Shown piece after piece: positions 1-9,176 of a stretch of 64,000 nt of DNA. This DNA comes from Chryseobacterium indologenes (GTDB lineage Bacteria > Bacteroidota > Bacteroidia > Flavobacteriales > Weeksellaceae). Each line of letters opens with the position of its first letter. The stretch's first letter is position 1. The position numbers and the translations under genes were made by a program. Below the pieces are notes generated by a model. That model was not told the DNA's origin and did no database searches. It saw only the letters and a program-made list of their open reading frames with translations. The DNA is taken from positions 682,001 to 746,000 of the forward strand of contig CP065590.1 of the NCBI GenBank assembly GCA_016025055.1. The letters run 5' to 3'.

Positions 1-375
1 TCCTACTTTATCTTCTCCCCGGATATTATCTGAACCGATGTATCCTTTGGCAAAGAAAAATTTCTGAGGATAAATAGGAACGACAATTCCCGTGAGCTTA
101 TTTTTTTCCACAATATCATAGGGCCATCTGAAAATTTCATTGAGAAAATAGCCGGAAGCATTGCCGTTTTGTATGCTTTGCAGGTAAGTGGAAACAATTC
201 TTCTGATCCGCTCCTTCTGGCCTTCCTCCAGAGGATTCCGGTAAAAAGCGACTACATAATCTCTTTCCGGAGAAAAATAGACATCCTTCACACCTCCCTG
301 AATGGGCTTTTCATCTACATACTCATAGGATTGGGTTGCATCCAGGATAGAGACAACTCGTATGGTCTTTTTCAT
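1..375 (-). CDS. Kinase-like protein of the TerY-phosphorylation triad (N-terminal part)
   Basis: The reading frame starts with ATG at 375 and stays open to the window edge (125 codons), so the gene is partial. The N-terminus reads MKKTIRVVSILDATQSYEYV, followed by a glycine-rich GGVKDVYFSPE and a VVAFYRN strand, which looks like the nucleotide-binding lobe of a Ser/Thr kinase. In characterised Ter-type stress loci a TerY-like vWA protein, a PP2C phosphatase and a kinase occur together as the TerY-P triad. Here the start lies only 4 bases after the PP2C stop, at the expected operon position. The catalytic loop is outside the window, so the kinase call rests on context and on the N-lobe pattern. 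Confidence 0.6.
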   Translation of the reverse strand, partial: MKKTIRVVSILDATQSYEYVDEKPIQGGVKDVYFSPERDYVVAFYRNPLEEGQKERIRRIVSTYLQSIQNGNASGYFLNEIFRWPYDIVEKNKLTGIVVPIYPQKFFFAKGYIGSDNIRGEDKVG

Positions 376-379
376 GTTA

Positions 380-1651
380 TTAATAAATTATTCCCAGGGT
401 ACGGTCATCATGATTTCCTCTGCTCCAGAAATCCCCCCAATGGAGAAGTTGCTGATCAATTTCTTTATCGTTGGTAAAGTCGACTTTCCGGCGGTCATCA
501 TTATTTCCGTTCAGATCATTGAAGAATGCCTTCCAGCTTTCCGGATCTTCGAGTTTATTTTCTGTGGCAAATTTAGGATCGTAAATACCGTCTGTCATCA
601 GTACAAGATAGGCAAAATCATCAACACGGGTCATTTCGAAACGGGAAACAATCTGATCATTAAAAATTTCTTTCATGGTAATAAAGCGGGTTCCACCACT
701 GAATTCCCCTACATCCATGGGGTTCAGAAGTTTTACATCGGAAAAATCAGAATCAATAAGATTAACCGGGCAGTCTCCTACTCCAAAGCTCATAATCACA
801 TATCCAAAACTGAATTTTTTAACCAAAGCAAAAATAAGGGTAGTATTCAGATCACTTAAAGAAAAATCATGCTCTGAGCTCCATGTTTCTAAGGTATTGT
901 GGGTATTTAAAACACCTTCATACAAAATCCTGACAATATTCTGATGAGCTTCATACTGTACTTGCGGAGAATAATCTGTGGAATAATGAAGCCGGATATT
1001 TTCCTCAATCTTATGCAAAATTGTCGTTGAGTCAAAAAACCGGTTTATTGATTCCGTAGCTATTTCTGAGCCTTTTCTTGCCAGTTTTGCGGATCCGGCA
1101 CCGTCTGCAACAGAAATAATATTCCAGTCCGCAGGAAGGTTCCTGACAGCAAAATCATCTTCCCGGAAATTGCCCTCATGGGCATGGGAACGGCCTCTTT
1201 TTGAAACCACTACAATTCTCTTATCTGAAAACTTCCCTTTGTAAGAATCTTCATCCGGCTTGTAGAATTCATCATGGATATCAGAAGGAATATTTTTCCA
1301 CAAATCTTTAGGATTGGCATTAATGAGCAACTGTACTTTTTTTATTTCAACAGTATGAGGGTCTGCAGTATGAAAAAATTGAATGTCAAGATGATGGACA
1401 TTGGCAGCAGCCGGAACCCCGGACAGTCTATCATTTTCAAAAAGAAGTCCCGTTTCTTTGAGGTTATCTATATTTTTAATCCTGATATCCGGAAAGTCCT
1501 CCATGTCGAAAATGAACTCATAAAATTGATCTGAATTCGCATTTTTCAAGACCCAATATACTTCTTTAAACTCTTCTTTCTTCCTATCAATAACAGATTT
1601 CTCCATAGGCTTTGATTGAATTTTAGAAATCAGCTGCTGAAACTTTCCCAT
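380..1651 (-). CDS. PP2C-family Ser/Thr phosphatase of the Ter stress operon
   Basis: A 423-aa cytoplasmic protein. The C-terminal half is a PP2C domain: VADGAGSAK at about 181-189 is the metal-binding DG motif, followed by KGSEIA, and LVLMTDGIYDP near 370 is the second metal-binding aspartate motif. Residues 1-140 are an uncharacterised N-terminal region. It probably removes phosphate added by the adjoining kinase (start at 375) from vWA or TerD partners, as proposed for TerY-P triads. It lies 2 bases after the vWA/zinc-ribbon gene stop and so is co-transcribed. No signal peptide is seen. Confidence 0.85.
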   Translation of the reverse strand: MGKFQQLISKIQSKPMEKSVIDRKKEEFKEVYWVLKNANSDQFYEFIFDMEDFPDIRIKNIDNLKETGLLFENDRLSGVPAAANVHHLDIQFFHTADPHTVEIKKVQLLINANPKDLWKNIPSDIHDEFYKPDEDSYKGKFSDKRIVVVSKRGRSHAHEGNFREDDFAVRNLPADWNIISVADGAGSAKLARKGSEIATESINRFFDSTTILHKIEENIRLHYSTDYSPQVQYEAHQNIVRILYEGVLNTHNTLETWSSEHDFSLSDLNTTLIFALVKKFSFGYVIMSFGVGDCPVNLIDSDFSDVKLLNPMDVGEFSGGTRFITMKEIFNDQIVSRFEMTRVDDFAYLVLMTDGIYDPKFATENKLEDPESWKAFFNDLNGNNDDRRKVDFTNDKEIDQQLLHWGDFWSRGNHDDRTLGIIY

Positions 1652-1653
1652 GG

Positions 1654-2696
1654 TTATCCCAATGTTCTGTTAATGTCAAATCCCTCACTGGAAAAGCCAT
1701 AATAGTCTGAAGTACCACACCATGGACACTTATTGTATCCTTCGCCCTTTAAACAATGGATGCCTCCACACGAACAGGTAGCCAATGCCACAGGATTGGC
1801 ACAATGCGGGCACGAAGTTCCTCCCTGCAGTTCTTCTATGGAAATTTTTAAATGCGTCCTTTGGGAAGAAGAAAGCCTGTAATATGATTTTTCATCAATT
1901 TTATAAGCCCCGTCTAACCGGTAATACCTTGTAGACATGCCCGGAATTCCGGATGCTGCAAAAGTTTTTTTAAACTTCATCAGGTAGAGCTTTTCCGTTT
2001 CTGAACATTTACCGTTCAATACCACAAAGTTATTGTCCGGAAACCTCTGTTCTATATCAGGATCTACTTTTTCAAGAATCACAGTATCTATTTTTGACAA
2101 ATTGATTCCTTCTTTCTTTGCTTCAGTAACACTCTGGCTTGTCGTCTTAATAGAATCTGTTACCCATTTGAAAAATTCTTTGTATGAATTTTCATCAGAG
2201 TTATTAAACAATAAAACATGTTCAGCCAGGGAACCCAGCAGTTTATAATTGGTATTTTCGCCAATAGATACCGCAATGGTACTTGACTTACCATTGTATT
2301 TATTATTCCACCTTTCAATAGCTTTGGTGGCATCGTCGGTCGGAACTCCGTCTGTAAACAGAAAAACTATAGGTTTCCAATCGCCCTTTCTTTCATACGT
2401 TGTTTTTACAATGTCCCTGTCTATGCAATCCATAATCTTAATCAGCCCCTGAGACAATGAAGTCCCGCTTCCGATTGGAATTTTCGGAGGATAAAAACTG
2501 ATAATATCCTGTAACGGAGTAATTACTTCAGCTTCTCCGGCAAAACCGACAATGGAAATATAAACCGTCTCCAAGGAATAGGGATCTTTTTCAAATCCCT
2601 GATAATATCGGCAATACCTTCCTGTACCTGCTCAATAGGTTCTCCTACCATAGATTCGGAGATATCCACTAAAAAATAAATAGGCAGTCTTCTCAT
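1654..2696 (-). CDS. TerY-like vWA protein with C-terminal zinc-ribbon domain (frameshifted)
   Basis: The protein starts at ATG 2696 with RRLPIYFLVDISESMVGEP, which carries the MIDAS motif DxSxS. The frame breaks at the run of five A (T on the plus strand, 2587-2591). One extra A restores RDLKKDPYSLETVYISIVGF and gives a protein of about 347 aa. The vWA fold (TDGVPTDD near residue 118) is followed by a cysteine-rich tail with CPHC, CSCGG and CPWCG, matching the TerY-C metal-binding domain. In TerY-P systems the vWA protein is the metal-dependent scaffold acted on by kinase and phosphatase. I treat the break as a sequence error because both halves are intact. Confidence 0.85.
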
Positions 2697-2714
2697 ACCT
2701 GTAAAGAGATATTT

Positions 2715-3353
2715 TTAAATGATAATATTAAGTTCAGATGGCGGCGGCGGTAATGTTATGCTTTCTCCCGTACTTTGTGACTGGCCTCCCTGAGTAATGG
2801 AAGAGCTCACCCATCTGAAAAAAGAAGAAAGGGTAATGGCATCCGTAGTATCCAGTTTTACGACATGATCTGTCAATTCTTTTAAAAACTGTTCGTCTGC
2901 TTTCGGCCCTGCTGCACAACCGACAATCGCTCCGAACTCAAGATCTCTGAGTACGGGAATCATCTGTCTGTACTTCTGAATATCCGAAGGTTTTCCATCC
3001 GTAAATATAAAAAGTAACGGCTGCCAGTCGCCCTTCTCTTCAGAAGAACCTTTTACATGCTCTTTCTTAACGAGTTCTGCCACCATCTCCAAAGCAGCTC
3101 CTGTATGCGTGGGCCCGCTATCCGGACATGTAATCTCCATCGGATAGAAACTGGCAAGATCAATCAGAGGAACAATATTTTTAACATCCCTGTCAAAAGT
3201 AGTGACACTCAGATGAAGGCTGTCCATCGCCTGCGGATCTGCACGAAGCATGCTGACAAGTCCGTTGAACCCGTTGTTTAGTGCCTGGATCGGCTCCCCG
3301 TTCATAGAACCTGAAGTATCCAATAAAAAATATGCTAATAATCTTCTGGTCAT
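2715..3353 (-). CDS. terY: TerY-like vWA domain protein
   Basis: A 212-aa single-domain vWA protein. YFLLDTSGSMNGEPI near the start is an intact MIDAS (DxSxS), and FIFTDGKPSD is the later MIDAS-associated aspartate loop. Length and simple architecture match TerY of tellurite-resistance/chemical-stress operons, in which a metal-bound vWA surface recruits TerD-type partners. The neighbours agree: TerD genes upstream (3440-4719), a second vWA protein 18 bases downstream, then PP2C and kinase. It is probably cytoplasmic. It has no zinc ribbon, unlike its neighbour, so the two vWA proteins are likely not redundant. Confidence 0.88.
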   Translation of the reverse strand: MTRRLLAYFLLDTSGSMNGEPIQALNNGFNGLVSMLRADPQAMDSLHLSVTTFDRDVKNIVPLIDLASFYPMEITCPDSGPTHTGAALEMVAELVKKEHVKGSSEEKGDWQPLLFIFTDGKPSDIQKYRQMIPVLRDLEFGAIVGCAAGPKADEQFLKELTDHVVKLDTTDAITLSSFFRWVSSSITQGGQSQSTGESITLPPPPSELNIII

Positions 3354-3439
3354 GGTAAGACAAGTATTAGTTCTGAAGCCGGCGGGGAAAGTCGAAGACT
3401 TTCAAGCCGGCTTTGATATGTTAAATAGAAATCTAAGAC

Positions 3440-4117
3440 TTAGTTTGAATAGGCGTATTGCTGTCTTAAAATATCAATAAAGTTATCCGTATGGTGCGGT
3501 TCACCTACAGCGCGGAACTTCCAGTCTCCATTGTGGCGGTAGGCTTCCGCAAAGACCATGGCACACATTCCGTTCATACTTGAATCCCCGGAAAGGCTGT
3601 ATCTGGTAATTTCTTTTCCTTTAGCATCCACGGCACGGATAAAAGCATTTTCAATCAGTCCGAAATGCTGGTTATTGGTTCTTCCCTGGTAAATGGTAAC
3701 AAGGAAAACAATTTTCTGATAACTCTGGTCCAACTGATCCAGTTTAACGATGATCTGCTCGTCATCACCATCTCCGGCTCCGGTTCTGTTATCTCCTGTT
3801 AGCCATACATTTCCACTCGGGTGTTGCATAGAATTGAAGAAAACCACATCTCCCTGATAAAGTCCCATCTGTCTTCCGTCATTCGTCTGAACGGTTCTTC
3901 CCAGATTAGCGACCTTGCCGTTTCCATCCAAAAGAAATGCGACTGCATCAAGATCGTATTCAGCTTCTTTATTAAATAATTTCCCAAAGAAACCACCTCC
4001 CTGCTTTCTGACATCCCATCCTAAACCGATCGTTACTTTTGAAAGGTCATAAACACTTTCTCCGCGGTCATTTTTTCTTAAATCAATCGTCTGACCTTTC
4101 TGTAAATTAATTGCCAT
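3440..4117 (-). CDS. terD: TerD-family stress protein
   Basis: A 225-aa protein starting MAINLQKGQTIDL and continuing VTIGLGWDVRKQGGGFFG, the standard TerD N-terminus. Calcium-binding acidic clusters are visible as YDLDAVAFLLD and GAGDGDDEQI. It is about 30 aa longer than the neighbouring TerD because of the GGGFFGKLFNKEAE insertion seen in the TerD/TerZ subgroup. TerD proteins bind calcium and take part in membrane-linked resistance to tellurite and other stresses. It is second in the minus-strand operon, 27 bases after the other TerD gene. Confidence 0.92.
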   Translation of the reverse strand: MAINLQKGQTIDLRKNDRGESVYDLSKVTIGLGWDVRKQGGGFFGKLFNKEAEYDLDAVAFLLDGNGKVANLGRTVQTNDGRQMGLYQGDVVFFNSMQHPSGNVWLTGDNRTGAGDGDDEQIIVKLDQLDQSYQKIVFLVTIYQGRTNNQHFGLIENAFIRAVDAKGKEITRYSLSGDSSMNGMCAMVFAEAYRHNGDWKFRAVGEPHHTDNFIDILRQQYAYSN

Positions 4118-4144
4118 AGTTATCGTTTTGTGTATTTGCTTATA

Positions 4145-4719
4145 TTATTTGATAATTTGTCCTTTATAATACTTTTCCAGGAAAAAGCCTAAATCTGCTC
4201 TGTATCCGATTCCTGACGCTTCAAATTTCCAGCTGCCGTTTCTCTTATACAATCTTCCGAATTCAACACCGGTTTCAATGGAAAAATCCTCATCAAGTTC
4301 ATATTTTGCAATTTCCTGGTTGGAATGGTTATCCACAACCCTGATGTATGAATTTCTGACCTGACCGAAGTTTTGCTTTCTTCTTTCAAAGTCTTCTATG
4401 GTTACCACAAAAGGATTTCCTCAACCCTTGAATCTACTTTATCAAGATCAATAATGATTGCTTCATCATCATCTCCGTCACTGTTTTTCCCACTCGGATC
4501 ATCTCCTGTATGAGAGAGGGCTCCATCCGGGGAATTCAGGTTATTATAAAAAACAAAATATTCTTCGCTTACCAATTTTCTGTCCGAATCAATCATGATC
4601 GCTGAAGCATCAAGATCGAAGTCATAGCCCGTTCCTTCATTAGGATCCCAACCGAGTCCGATCGTCATTTTAGTCAATCCTATCTCGATTTTCTGTCCTT
4701 TCTGTAGATTAATTGCCAT
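4145..4719 (-). CDS. terD: TerD-family stress protein (frameshifted)
   Basis: First gene of the Ter operon. The N-terminal part (MAINLQKGQKIEIGL, then YDFDLDASAIMID and the acidic NSDGDDDEAII) breaks at the A-run 4409-4412. One more T on the coding strand restores EEILFVVTIEDFERRKQNFG and gives 191 aa, the usual TerD length. The C-terminal part carries the SYIRVVDNHSNQEI and FGRLYKRNGSWKF segments typical of the family. Two conserved halves in adjacent frames argue for a single-base sequence error rather than two genes. Confidence 0.87.
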
Positions 4720-4777
4720 AGTATTTTAAATTATGAATTATTTTTTGCATTAAGATAAATGTGATTTATGAATTAAC

Positions 4778-4785
4778 CAAATATA
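4778..4785 (-). promoter_or_regulatory. Candidate -7 element of the Ter operon promoter
   Basis: On the minus strand this reads TATATTTG, an exact match to the Bacteroidetes TAnnTTTG element, about 59 bases before the first terD start. I see no convincing TTG at the -33 distance, so the assignment is tentative. Confidence 0.4.
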
Positions 4786-4838
4786 TTGATGAAAATAATA
4801 TTCGCACTACACCTTTGGGTAGTAGAAATCCACAAAAA

Positions 4839-4862
4839 AAGTCCAATTTTTCAATTGGACTT
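4839..4862 (-). terminator. Rho-independent terminator after the flippase-like gene
   Basis: Perfect 10-bp stem (AAGTCCAATT / AATTGGACTT) around a TTTC loop, followed on the minus strand by a T run. It lies 27 bases after the stop at 4889 and separates the panD transcript from the Ter operon. Confidence 0.8.
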
Positions 4863-4888
4863 TATCTATAGATTATAAAATTAATTTT

Positions 4889-5911
4889 TTATAAATTCTG
4901 ATCTGAAACGGCGGCATTTCTTGCCTTTGCCAGCATCGGGATAGAAATAAGCCCCATGACAAGCATAATCACAATCTGAAGCGGTAACGAAATAAAGGAA
5001 TAGGTAAGCCCCATCTCCCCTCCAAGTTCGGCACTTTTCCCCATTGAAATAAATAAAGCCATAAATCCGAACTTCATCGCCAGATTATACGCCCCTATTC
5101 CTCCACTGGCAGGAATAATCATTCCTAACGTTCCTACAACAATAATGAAAAATCCGTCTGCAGGGCTGAATCCTGAAGTTTCCGGAAGGGCAAAACATAC
5201 AAGATATGCTGCAAAATAGTAGCAGATCCAGATTCCCAGGGTATAAAGAATGAATTTTCCTTTTTCTTTTAATTTGAAAATAGTCGTCAATCCCTGGAAA
5301 ATCCCGTCGATAAAATTTACAATTTTACCTAGAAAAGGAACTCCGGAAAGTCTCTTTTTAAATACAAAGAATAAAACAGTACCGGCAATCAGTATAAGAA
5401 GGACCAGCAGTATCTTATCAGGATTAAGCTGTACCCCGGAATTTTTATAGAATGACAAAATTGCTTCGTACTTAAATAGCAATGTCAATCCAAGAAATCC
5501 CATCATACATAATAAATCTACCACTCTCTCCAGAATAATGGTACCGAAAGATTTGTCTACGGGAACTTTTTCCACACCATACAATGCTGTAGCTCTTGCC
5601 AGTTCTCCACTTCTCGGGATGGTAAGATTCATTAAGTATCCAAAAGAAATTGACCAGAGCGAGTTTGAATTTGAGATGCTGTGCCCCATTGGCTCCAGCA
5701 TAAGATTCCATCTGATCGCCCTGAACCAGTAAGCGAGTAAACCAAATACCGAAGCAAATACTACCCAAAGATAGTTGGCTTTGGCCAATGACTGCTGAAT
5801 CACTTTAAAATCAAGCCCTTTTAAGGCAAGCCATAAAAAAAAGCCTGCAAAAGCAAGCGATATTACTATTGTGAGAACCGACTTTAAGGGATTTTTTGAT
5901 GTTTTCTCCAT
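4889..5911 (-). CDS. Integral membrane flippase-like protein (LPG synthase TM / UPF0104 family)
   Basis: A 340-aa polytopic protein with about eight hydrophobic segments, including LTIVISLAFAGFFLWLALKG at the N-terminus. The internal motif IPRSGELARATALYG and the later IPASGGIGAYNLAMKFGF are characteristic of the lysylphosphatidylglycerol synthase transmembrane family. It lacks the C-terminal aminoacyl-transferase domain of MprF, so it is not a complete MprF; free-standing members are proposed lipid flippases. It is 3 bases downstream of panD and co-transcribed. The substrate cannot be told from sequence. Confidence 0.8.
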   Translation of the reverse strand: MEKTSKNPLKSVLTIVISLAFAGFFLWLALKGLDFKVIQQSLAKANYLWVVFASVFGLLAYWFRAIRWNLMLEPMGHSISNSNSLWSISFGYLMNLTIPRSGELARATALYGVEKVPVDKSFGTIILERVVDLLCMMGFLGLTLLFKYEAILSFYKNSGVQLNPDKILLVLLILIAGTVLFFVFKKRLSGVPFLGKIVNFIDGIFQGLTTIFKLKEKGKFILYTLGIWICYYFAAYLVCFALPETSGFSPADGFFIIVVGTLGMIIPASGGIGAYNLAMKFGFMALFISMGKSAELGGEMGLTYSFISLPLQIVIMLVMGLISIPMLAKARNAAVSDQNL

Positions 5912-5914
5912 GAA

Positions 5915-6265
5915 TCAGGTAAGAAGGTTTGTTTTTTCGTCGGGGAAAACAATTTTCGGCTGAAAGTCTTTCGCTTCCTCCGGGGTCATCTGTGCATAGG
6001 CAATGATAATGATGATATCATCTTTCTGTACTTTTCTTGCAGCAGGACCATTCAGGCATACTTCTCCTGATTTCCTTTTTCCTTTGATAACGTAGGTATC
6101 AAAACGCTCTCCGTTATTGACATTGACGATATAGACCCTCTCTCCCACTACCAATCCGGCAGCTTCAATAAGATCTTCATCTATCGTTATACTTCCTATA
6201 TAATTAAGGTCAGAGGCTGTTACTCTCACCCTGTGGATCTTAGACTTAAAAACTTCTATTAACAT
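5915..6265 (-). CDS. panD: Aspartate 1-decarboxylase
   Basis: A 116-aa protein matching the family's usual length. It makes beta-alanine from aspartate for pantothenate and CoA synthesis. The self-cleavage site is intact: YIGSITID places Gly24-Ser25, where Ser25 becomes the pyruvoyl cofactor. Lys9 in [10 protein letters not shown] and Tyr58 in the DTYVIKG stretch are also present. It is the first gene of a short operon with the flippase-like gene. The call is secure. Confidence 0.96.
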
Positions 6266-6664
6266 ACTGCAAATTTATTAATAAAAATTAATAAAACAGA
6301 CCTTCTTAATCATTTTAAAACTCCCACTAACACAGGTATTTAATTTTACAAAATACAATAAATACAAACTTTGATTATAAAATCAATAAGCATATGCTTA
6401 AAAACTTTAATACTTTATACGTAATTTAGAATTTAATAAATACAGAAAATAATATTAACTTTTTGCTAAAGTCAATACACATAAGCATTTGGCATGATTT
6501 TAGTAACCCGTAACGTAGATTTTTCGTGAAAAACCGAATTATCATATTTTAACTATTTTCCCTGAAAAGTAAAAAAATTGTATAAGTTTTAATAAAAAAA
6601 TTGCACAATTAGAAAATAGTATTATATTTGCTATAATTACGAACTAACTTTAATATTAAAAATT
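6266..6664. other. Intergenic region between panD and HU
   Basis: About 400 bases, very AT-rich, with no open frame I can support. It must hold the divergent promoters of panD (leftward) and HU (rightward). Only the HU promoter at 6601-6630 is clear. Confidence 0.6.
6601..6630 (+). promoter_or_regulatory. HU promoter
   Basis: TTG at 6601-6603 and TATATTTG at 6623-6630, 19 bases apart, fit the Bacteroidetes -33/-7 promoter. The start codon is 34 bases further on. Confidence 0.7.
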
Positions 6665-6955
6665 ATGAACAAGTCTGAATTAATCGACGCAATCGCAAAA
6701 GATGCAGGTATCACTAAAGTTGCAGCTAAAGCTGCTTTAGAATCTTTCATTGGTAACGTAACTACTACTTTAAAGAAAAAAGACGGAAAAGTTTCTTTAG
6801 TAGGTTTCGGTACTTTCTCAGTAGCTGAGAGAGCAGCTAGACAAGGTATTAACCCTGCAACTAAAAAACCGATCAAAATCGCTGCTAAAAAGGTAGCTAA
6901 ATTTAAAGCTGGAGCTGATTTATCAAATGCAGTTTCTGGTGCTAAGAAAAAATAA
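6665..6955 (+). CDS. hup: HU-family DNA-binding protein
   Basis: A 96-aa basic protein starting MNKSELIDAIAKDAGITK, with the conserved VGFGTFSV turn and the DNA-intercalating beta-arm RQGINPATKKPIKI around residues 60-73. The C-terminus is lysine-rich (AVSGAKKK). It bends and compacts DNA as a homodimer. Codon use is strongly biased, with many AAA, GCT and GTA codons, as expected for a highly expressed protein. Monocistronic, with its own promoter and terminator. Confidence 0.95.
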   Translation: MNKSELIDAIAKDAGITKVAAKAALESFIGNVTTTLKKKDGKVSLVGFGTFSVAERAARQGINPATKKPIKIAAKKVAKFKAGADLSNAVSGAKKK

Positions 6956-6979
6956 TCATTCAGATTACAAAAATTCAAG

Positions 6980-7006
6980 GGCTGTTTCTTAGAAGCAGCC
7001 TTTTTT
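6980..7006 (+). terminator. Terminator of HU
   Basis: GGCTGTTTC / GAAGCAGCC stem (one G-T pair), three-base loop, then six T. Confidence 0.85.
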
Positions 7007-7168
7007 CATGTGTTTATGTGAGCGATTTCAGATACTATCCTGGAAAGGTAGCTCTTGAAGATAATATAAAACTCGAAAAATGACATTTTGCCTCTCATCT
7101 TATCAAGCACCAAAAAAATAAGCGGACTCATGCCCGCCAGTGTAATTATCGAGGATAAATCTCTCTAA

Positions 7169-7197
7169 AATAATTTTCAACTCTCAACTTTCACCTC
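7169..7197 (-). repeat. Heptad repeat directly after the pdxH stop
   Basis: On the coding (minus) strand the bases following the stop read as seven-base units related to RTTGARA: AGGTGAA, AGTTGAG, AGTTGAA. The same repeat family follows the stops of aceB and comF in this window. Confidence 0.6.
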
Positions 7198-7839
7198 TTA
7201 AGGTGCTAATCTTGAAATCTTCCAATCCAAATTTTCGAGTTGATAGATAATTCTGTCATGAAGACGATTGGGTCTTCCCTGCCAGAATTCAATTTCATAC
7301 GGTTTCGCAATATATCCTCCCCAGTTTTCAGGCCTTGGGACTTCACTGTTTTCGTATTTCTTTTCCAGGTCCTTCAGTCTTTCCTCCAGGAACTCTTTAT
7401 TGGGAATCACCTGACTCTGTGGAGAGGCCACTGCTCCCAGCTGGCTTCCTTTCGGTCTTGAATGAAAATATCCGTCACTTAAGTTTTCAGCTACTTTTTC
7501 CAGGTTTGCTTTGATAATAATCTGTCTCTCCAGATTGGGCCAGAAGAAATGAAGACACGCCTTATGGTTGCTTGCTATCGCCTTTCCTTTTCTGCTGTCA
7601 TAATTGGTATAAAAAATAAATCCTTCATGAGTATAAGCCTTAAGCAACACCATTCTTGTTCTCGGACAACCATCTTCTTCCATTGTAGAAACAGCCATAG
7701 CATTTGCTTCAGAGATCACAGCACTCTCACTTGCCTCCAAAAACCAATCCCTGAACTGCTCTATGGGATTTTGTTTTATCTCACTTTCAATAAGTTGGGA
7801 TTTCTCATACACTTTTCTTTTGTCATGCAGGTTTTCCAT
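7198..7839 (-). CDS. pdxH: Pyridoxamine 5'-phosphate oxidase
   Basis: A 213-aa FMN enzyme that oxidises pyridoxine/pyridoxamine phosphate to pyridoxal phosphate. The family signature EFWQGRPNRLHDRI is at the C-terminus, and the FMN-contacting RTRMVLLKAY and FYTNYDSRKG segments are intact. Length is normal. It is divergent from yqgE; the two start codons are only 24 bases apart, so promoters are compressed or overlapping. Secure call. Confidence 0.96.
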   Translation of the reverse strand: MENLHDKRKVYEKSQLIESEIKQNPIEQFRDWFLEASESAVISEANAMAVSTMEEDGCPRTRMVLLKAYTHEGFIFYTNYDSRKGKAIASNHKACLHFFWPNLERQIIIKANLEKVAENLSDGYFHSRPKGSQLGAVASPQSQVIPNKEFLEERLKDLEKKYENSEVPRPENWGGYIAKPYEIEFWQGRPNRLHDRIIYQLENLDWKISRLAP

Positions 7840-7852
7840 AAATATTTTTTAT

Positions 7853-7860
7853 TAAATTTG
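7853..7860 (+). promoter_or_regulatory. Candidate -7 element of yqgE, adjacent to its start codon
   Basis: TAAATTTG matches TAnnTTTG, and ATG follows after only three bases. If functional, transcription would begin at or within a few bases of the start codon. Confidence 0.45.
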
Positions 7861-7863
7861 AGT

Positions 7864-8414
7864 ATGAATCACTCATACAAAGGTAAAATATTAATCTCGA
7901 CCCCTGACATTTCCGGCGATCTTTTTCAAGATCTGTAGTCTTGGTTATTGAACATAATGAAAGTGGTGCATTTGGTTTGATATTAAATAAAAAGAACAGC
8001 CAGATGAGTACTAAATTCAACGATTTTTTTGATTTTAAGATCGAAGTATATGATGGCGGGCCTGTAGAGAATGATAAAGTATTTTTTATTGTAAAAAGCA
8101 ATAAAAAAGTTACTGAAATTTATACTGACATTACTGATGAGTATTATCTTACAGAAGATATTGAACGGATCATCAGTGCTGTTTTAAATAACGAACTGGA
8201 TATCCACAACGTTAAAATCTTTTCGGGATATTCGGGATGGTCTCCCAACCAGCTCGATACCGAAGTACAAAGAAAAATGTGGACGGTAGTGGATGTTTAT
8301 AATCTTGACTACACGCTTCCGAATGATCAGACTTTATGGAAATCTATCATGCAGAATCTTGGAGGTGAATTTTTACTATGGGCCAATTCCCCGGAAGATA
8401 TATCATTGAATTAA
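7864..8414 (+). CDS. yqgE: YqgE/AlgH family protein (frameshifted)
   Basis: The N-terminus MNHSYKGKILISTPDISGD breaks at the T-run 7922-7926. One added T restores GDLFSRSVVLVIEHNESGAF, the conserved core of YqgE/AlgH (UPF0301), and gives 183 aa, the usual length. The C-terminal half contains YSGWSPNQLDTE, the family's G-x-SGWxxxQL block. Function is not firmly known: AlgH was first linked to alginate regulation. Without the correction the annotated start would fall at 7941 and lose the conserved N-terminus. Confidence 0.87.
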
Positions 8415-8519
8415 TAAAAGATCGGTAAACCTTTTGAAAATAATTAACAAATTTTAAGATTACGTTAACCAATTTTTAAAAAACTTTTCACGTTATTTGA
8501 AAAACCAAAATCAATAAAA

Positions 8520-9096
8520 ATGAAAGGGATTAATTTACTTGCTATATCAATCTTTTCTACTTTGTTTTTATCGTTTACCCCTGTCAGCAAAAAGTACATT
8601 GTCATAGATGCCGGCCATGGCGGAAGTGACAGAGGAGCCGTATATGGTAACTTTTCTGAAAAAGATATTTCACTGAGTATTGCCAAAGAAATACAGAAAC
8701 TTAACGTCAGCGATACGTATGAGGTGATTTTGACCCGAGATTCCGACAGCTATCCAAGCCTTTCTGAGAGAACAAAGCAAATCAATACACTTAATCCCGA
8801 AATGGTTATTTCACTTCACATCAATTCTTCATCCATGGAAGAAACTCCCAAACACGGACTTGAAGTATTTGTTCAAAATGCAGAAGAATCAAAGAAACTG
8901 GCGGGAAAAATCTATAAAATTTAATGTCCGTAAAATTGAAGAAACCAATCTGCACATGCTTCGAGAAACTAAAGCGCCTGCGGTATTGGTAGAACTTGGA
9001 TTTATTAATAACTCGGCAGACAGAGCTTACATGACGAGTGAAAAGGGACAAAAAGAAATCGCGCAAAAATTCGTTGAGATCATCAACGGAAATTAA
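8520..9096 (+). CDS. N-acetylmuramoyl-L-alanine amidase (reading frame broken)
   Basis: The signal peptide MKGINLLAISIFSTLFLSF is followed by YIVIDAGHGGSDRGA (zinc histidine), SLHINSS (second zinc histidine) and, after the break, VLVELGFINN with the catalytic glutamate. Amidase_3 enzymes cut the bond between MurNAc and the stem peptide in the periplasm. The first frame stops at 8922-8924 after LAGKIYKI and continues one frame over at KFNVRKIEETNLHML. Removing one A from the run 8906-8910 joins the frames, but family alignments suggest some residues may be missing, so a small deletion is also possible. Confidence 0.82.
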
Positions 9097-9130
9097 TAAA
9101 AAAAAACAATTTCTGATGTTATCAGAATAA

Positions 9131-9168
9131 AACCCGGTAAAGGACTTTATAATGTTGTTTACCGGGTT
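9131..9168. terminator. Bidirectional terminator between convergent genes
   Basis: AACCCGGTAAA / TTTACCGGGTT, an 11-bp perfect stem around a 16-base loop, lying between the amidase (plus) and the aminotransferase-like gene (minus). Confidence 0.75.
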
Positions 9169-9176
9169 TGTCAATT

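Noticed and set aside
1654..2574. Treating 1654-2574 as a shorter vWA protein starting at METVYIS
   Set aside because: The upstream frame encodes the vWA start with a MIDAS motif, and one base in a run of A joins the two, so it is one gene.
4889..5911. MprF-type lysylphosphatidylglycerol synthase
   Set aside because: The C-terminal aminoacyl-transferase domain is missing; only the membrane part is present, so it cannot be a full synthase.
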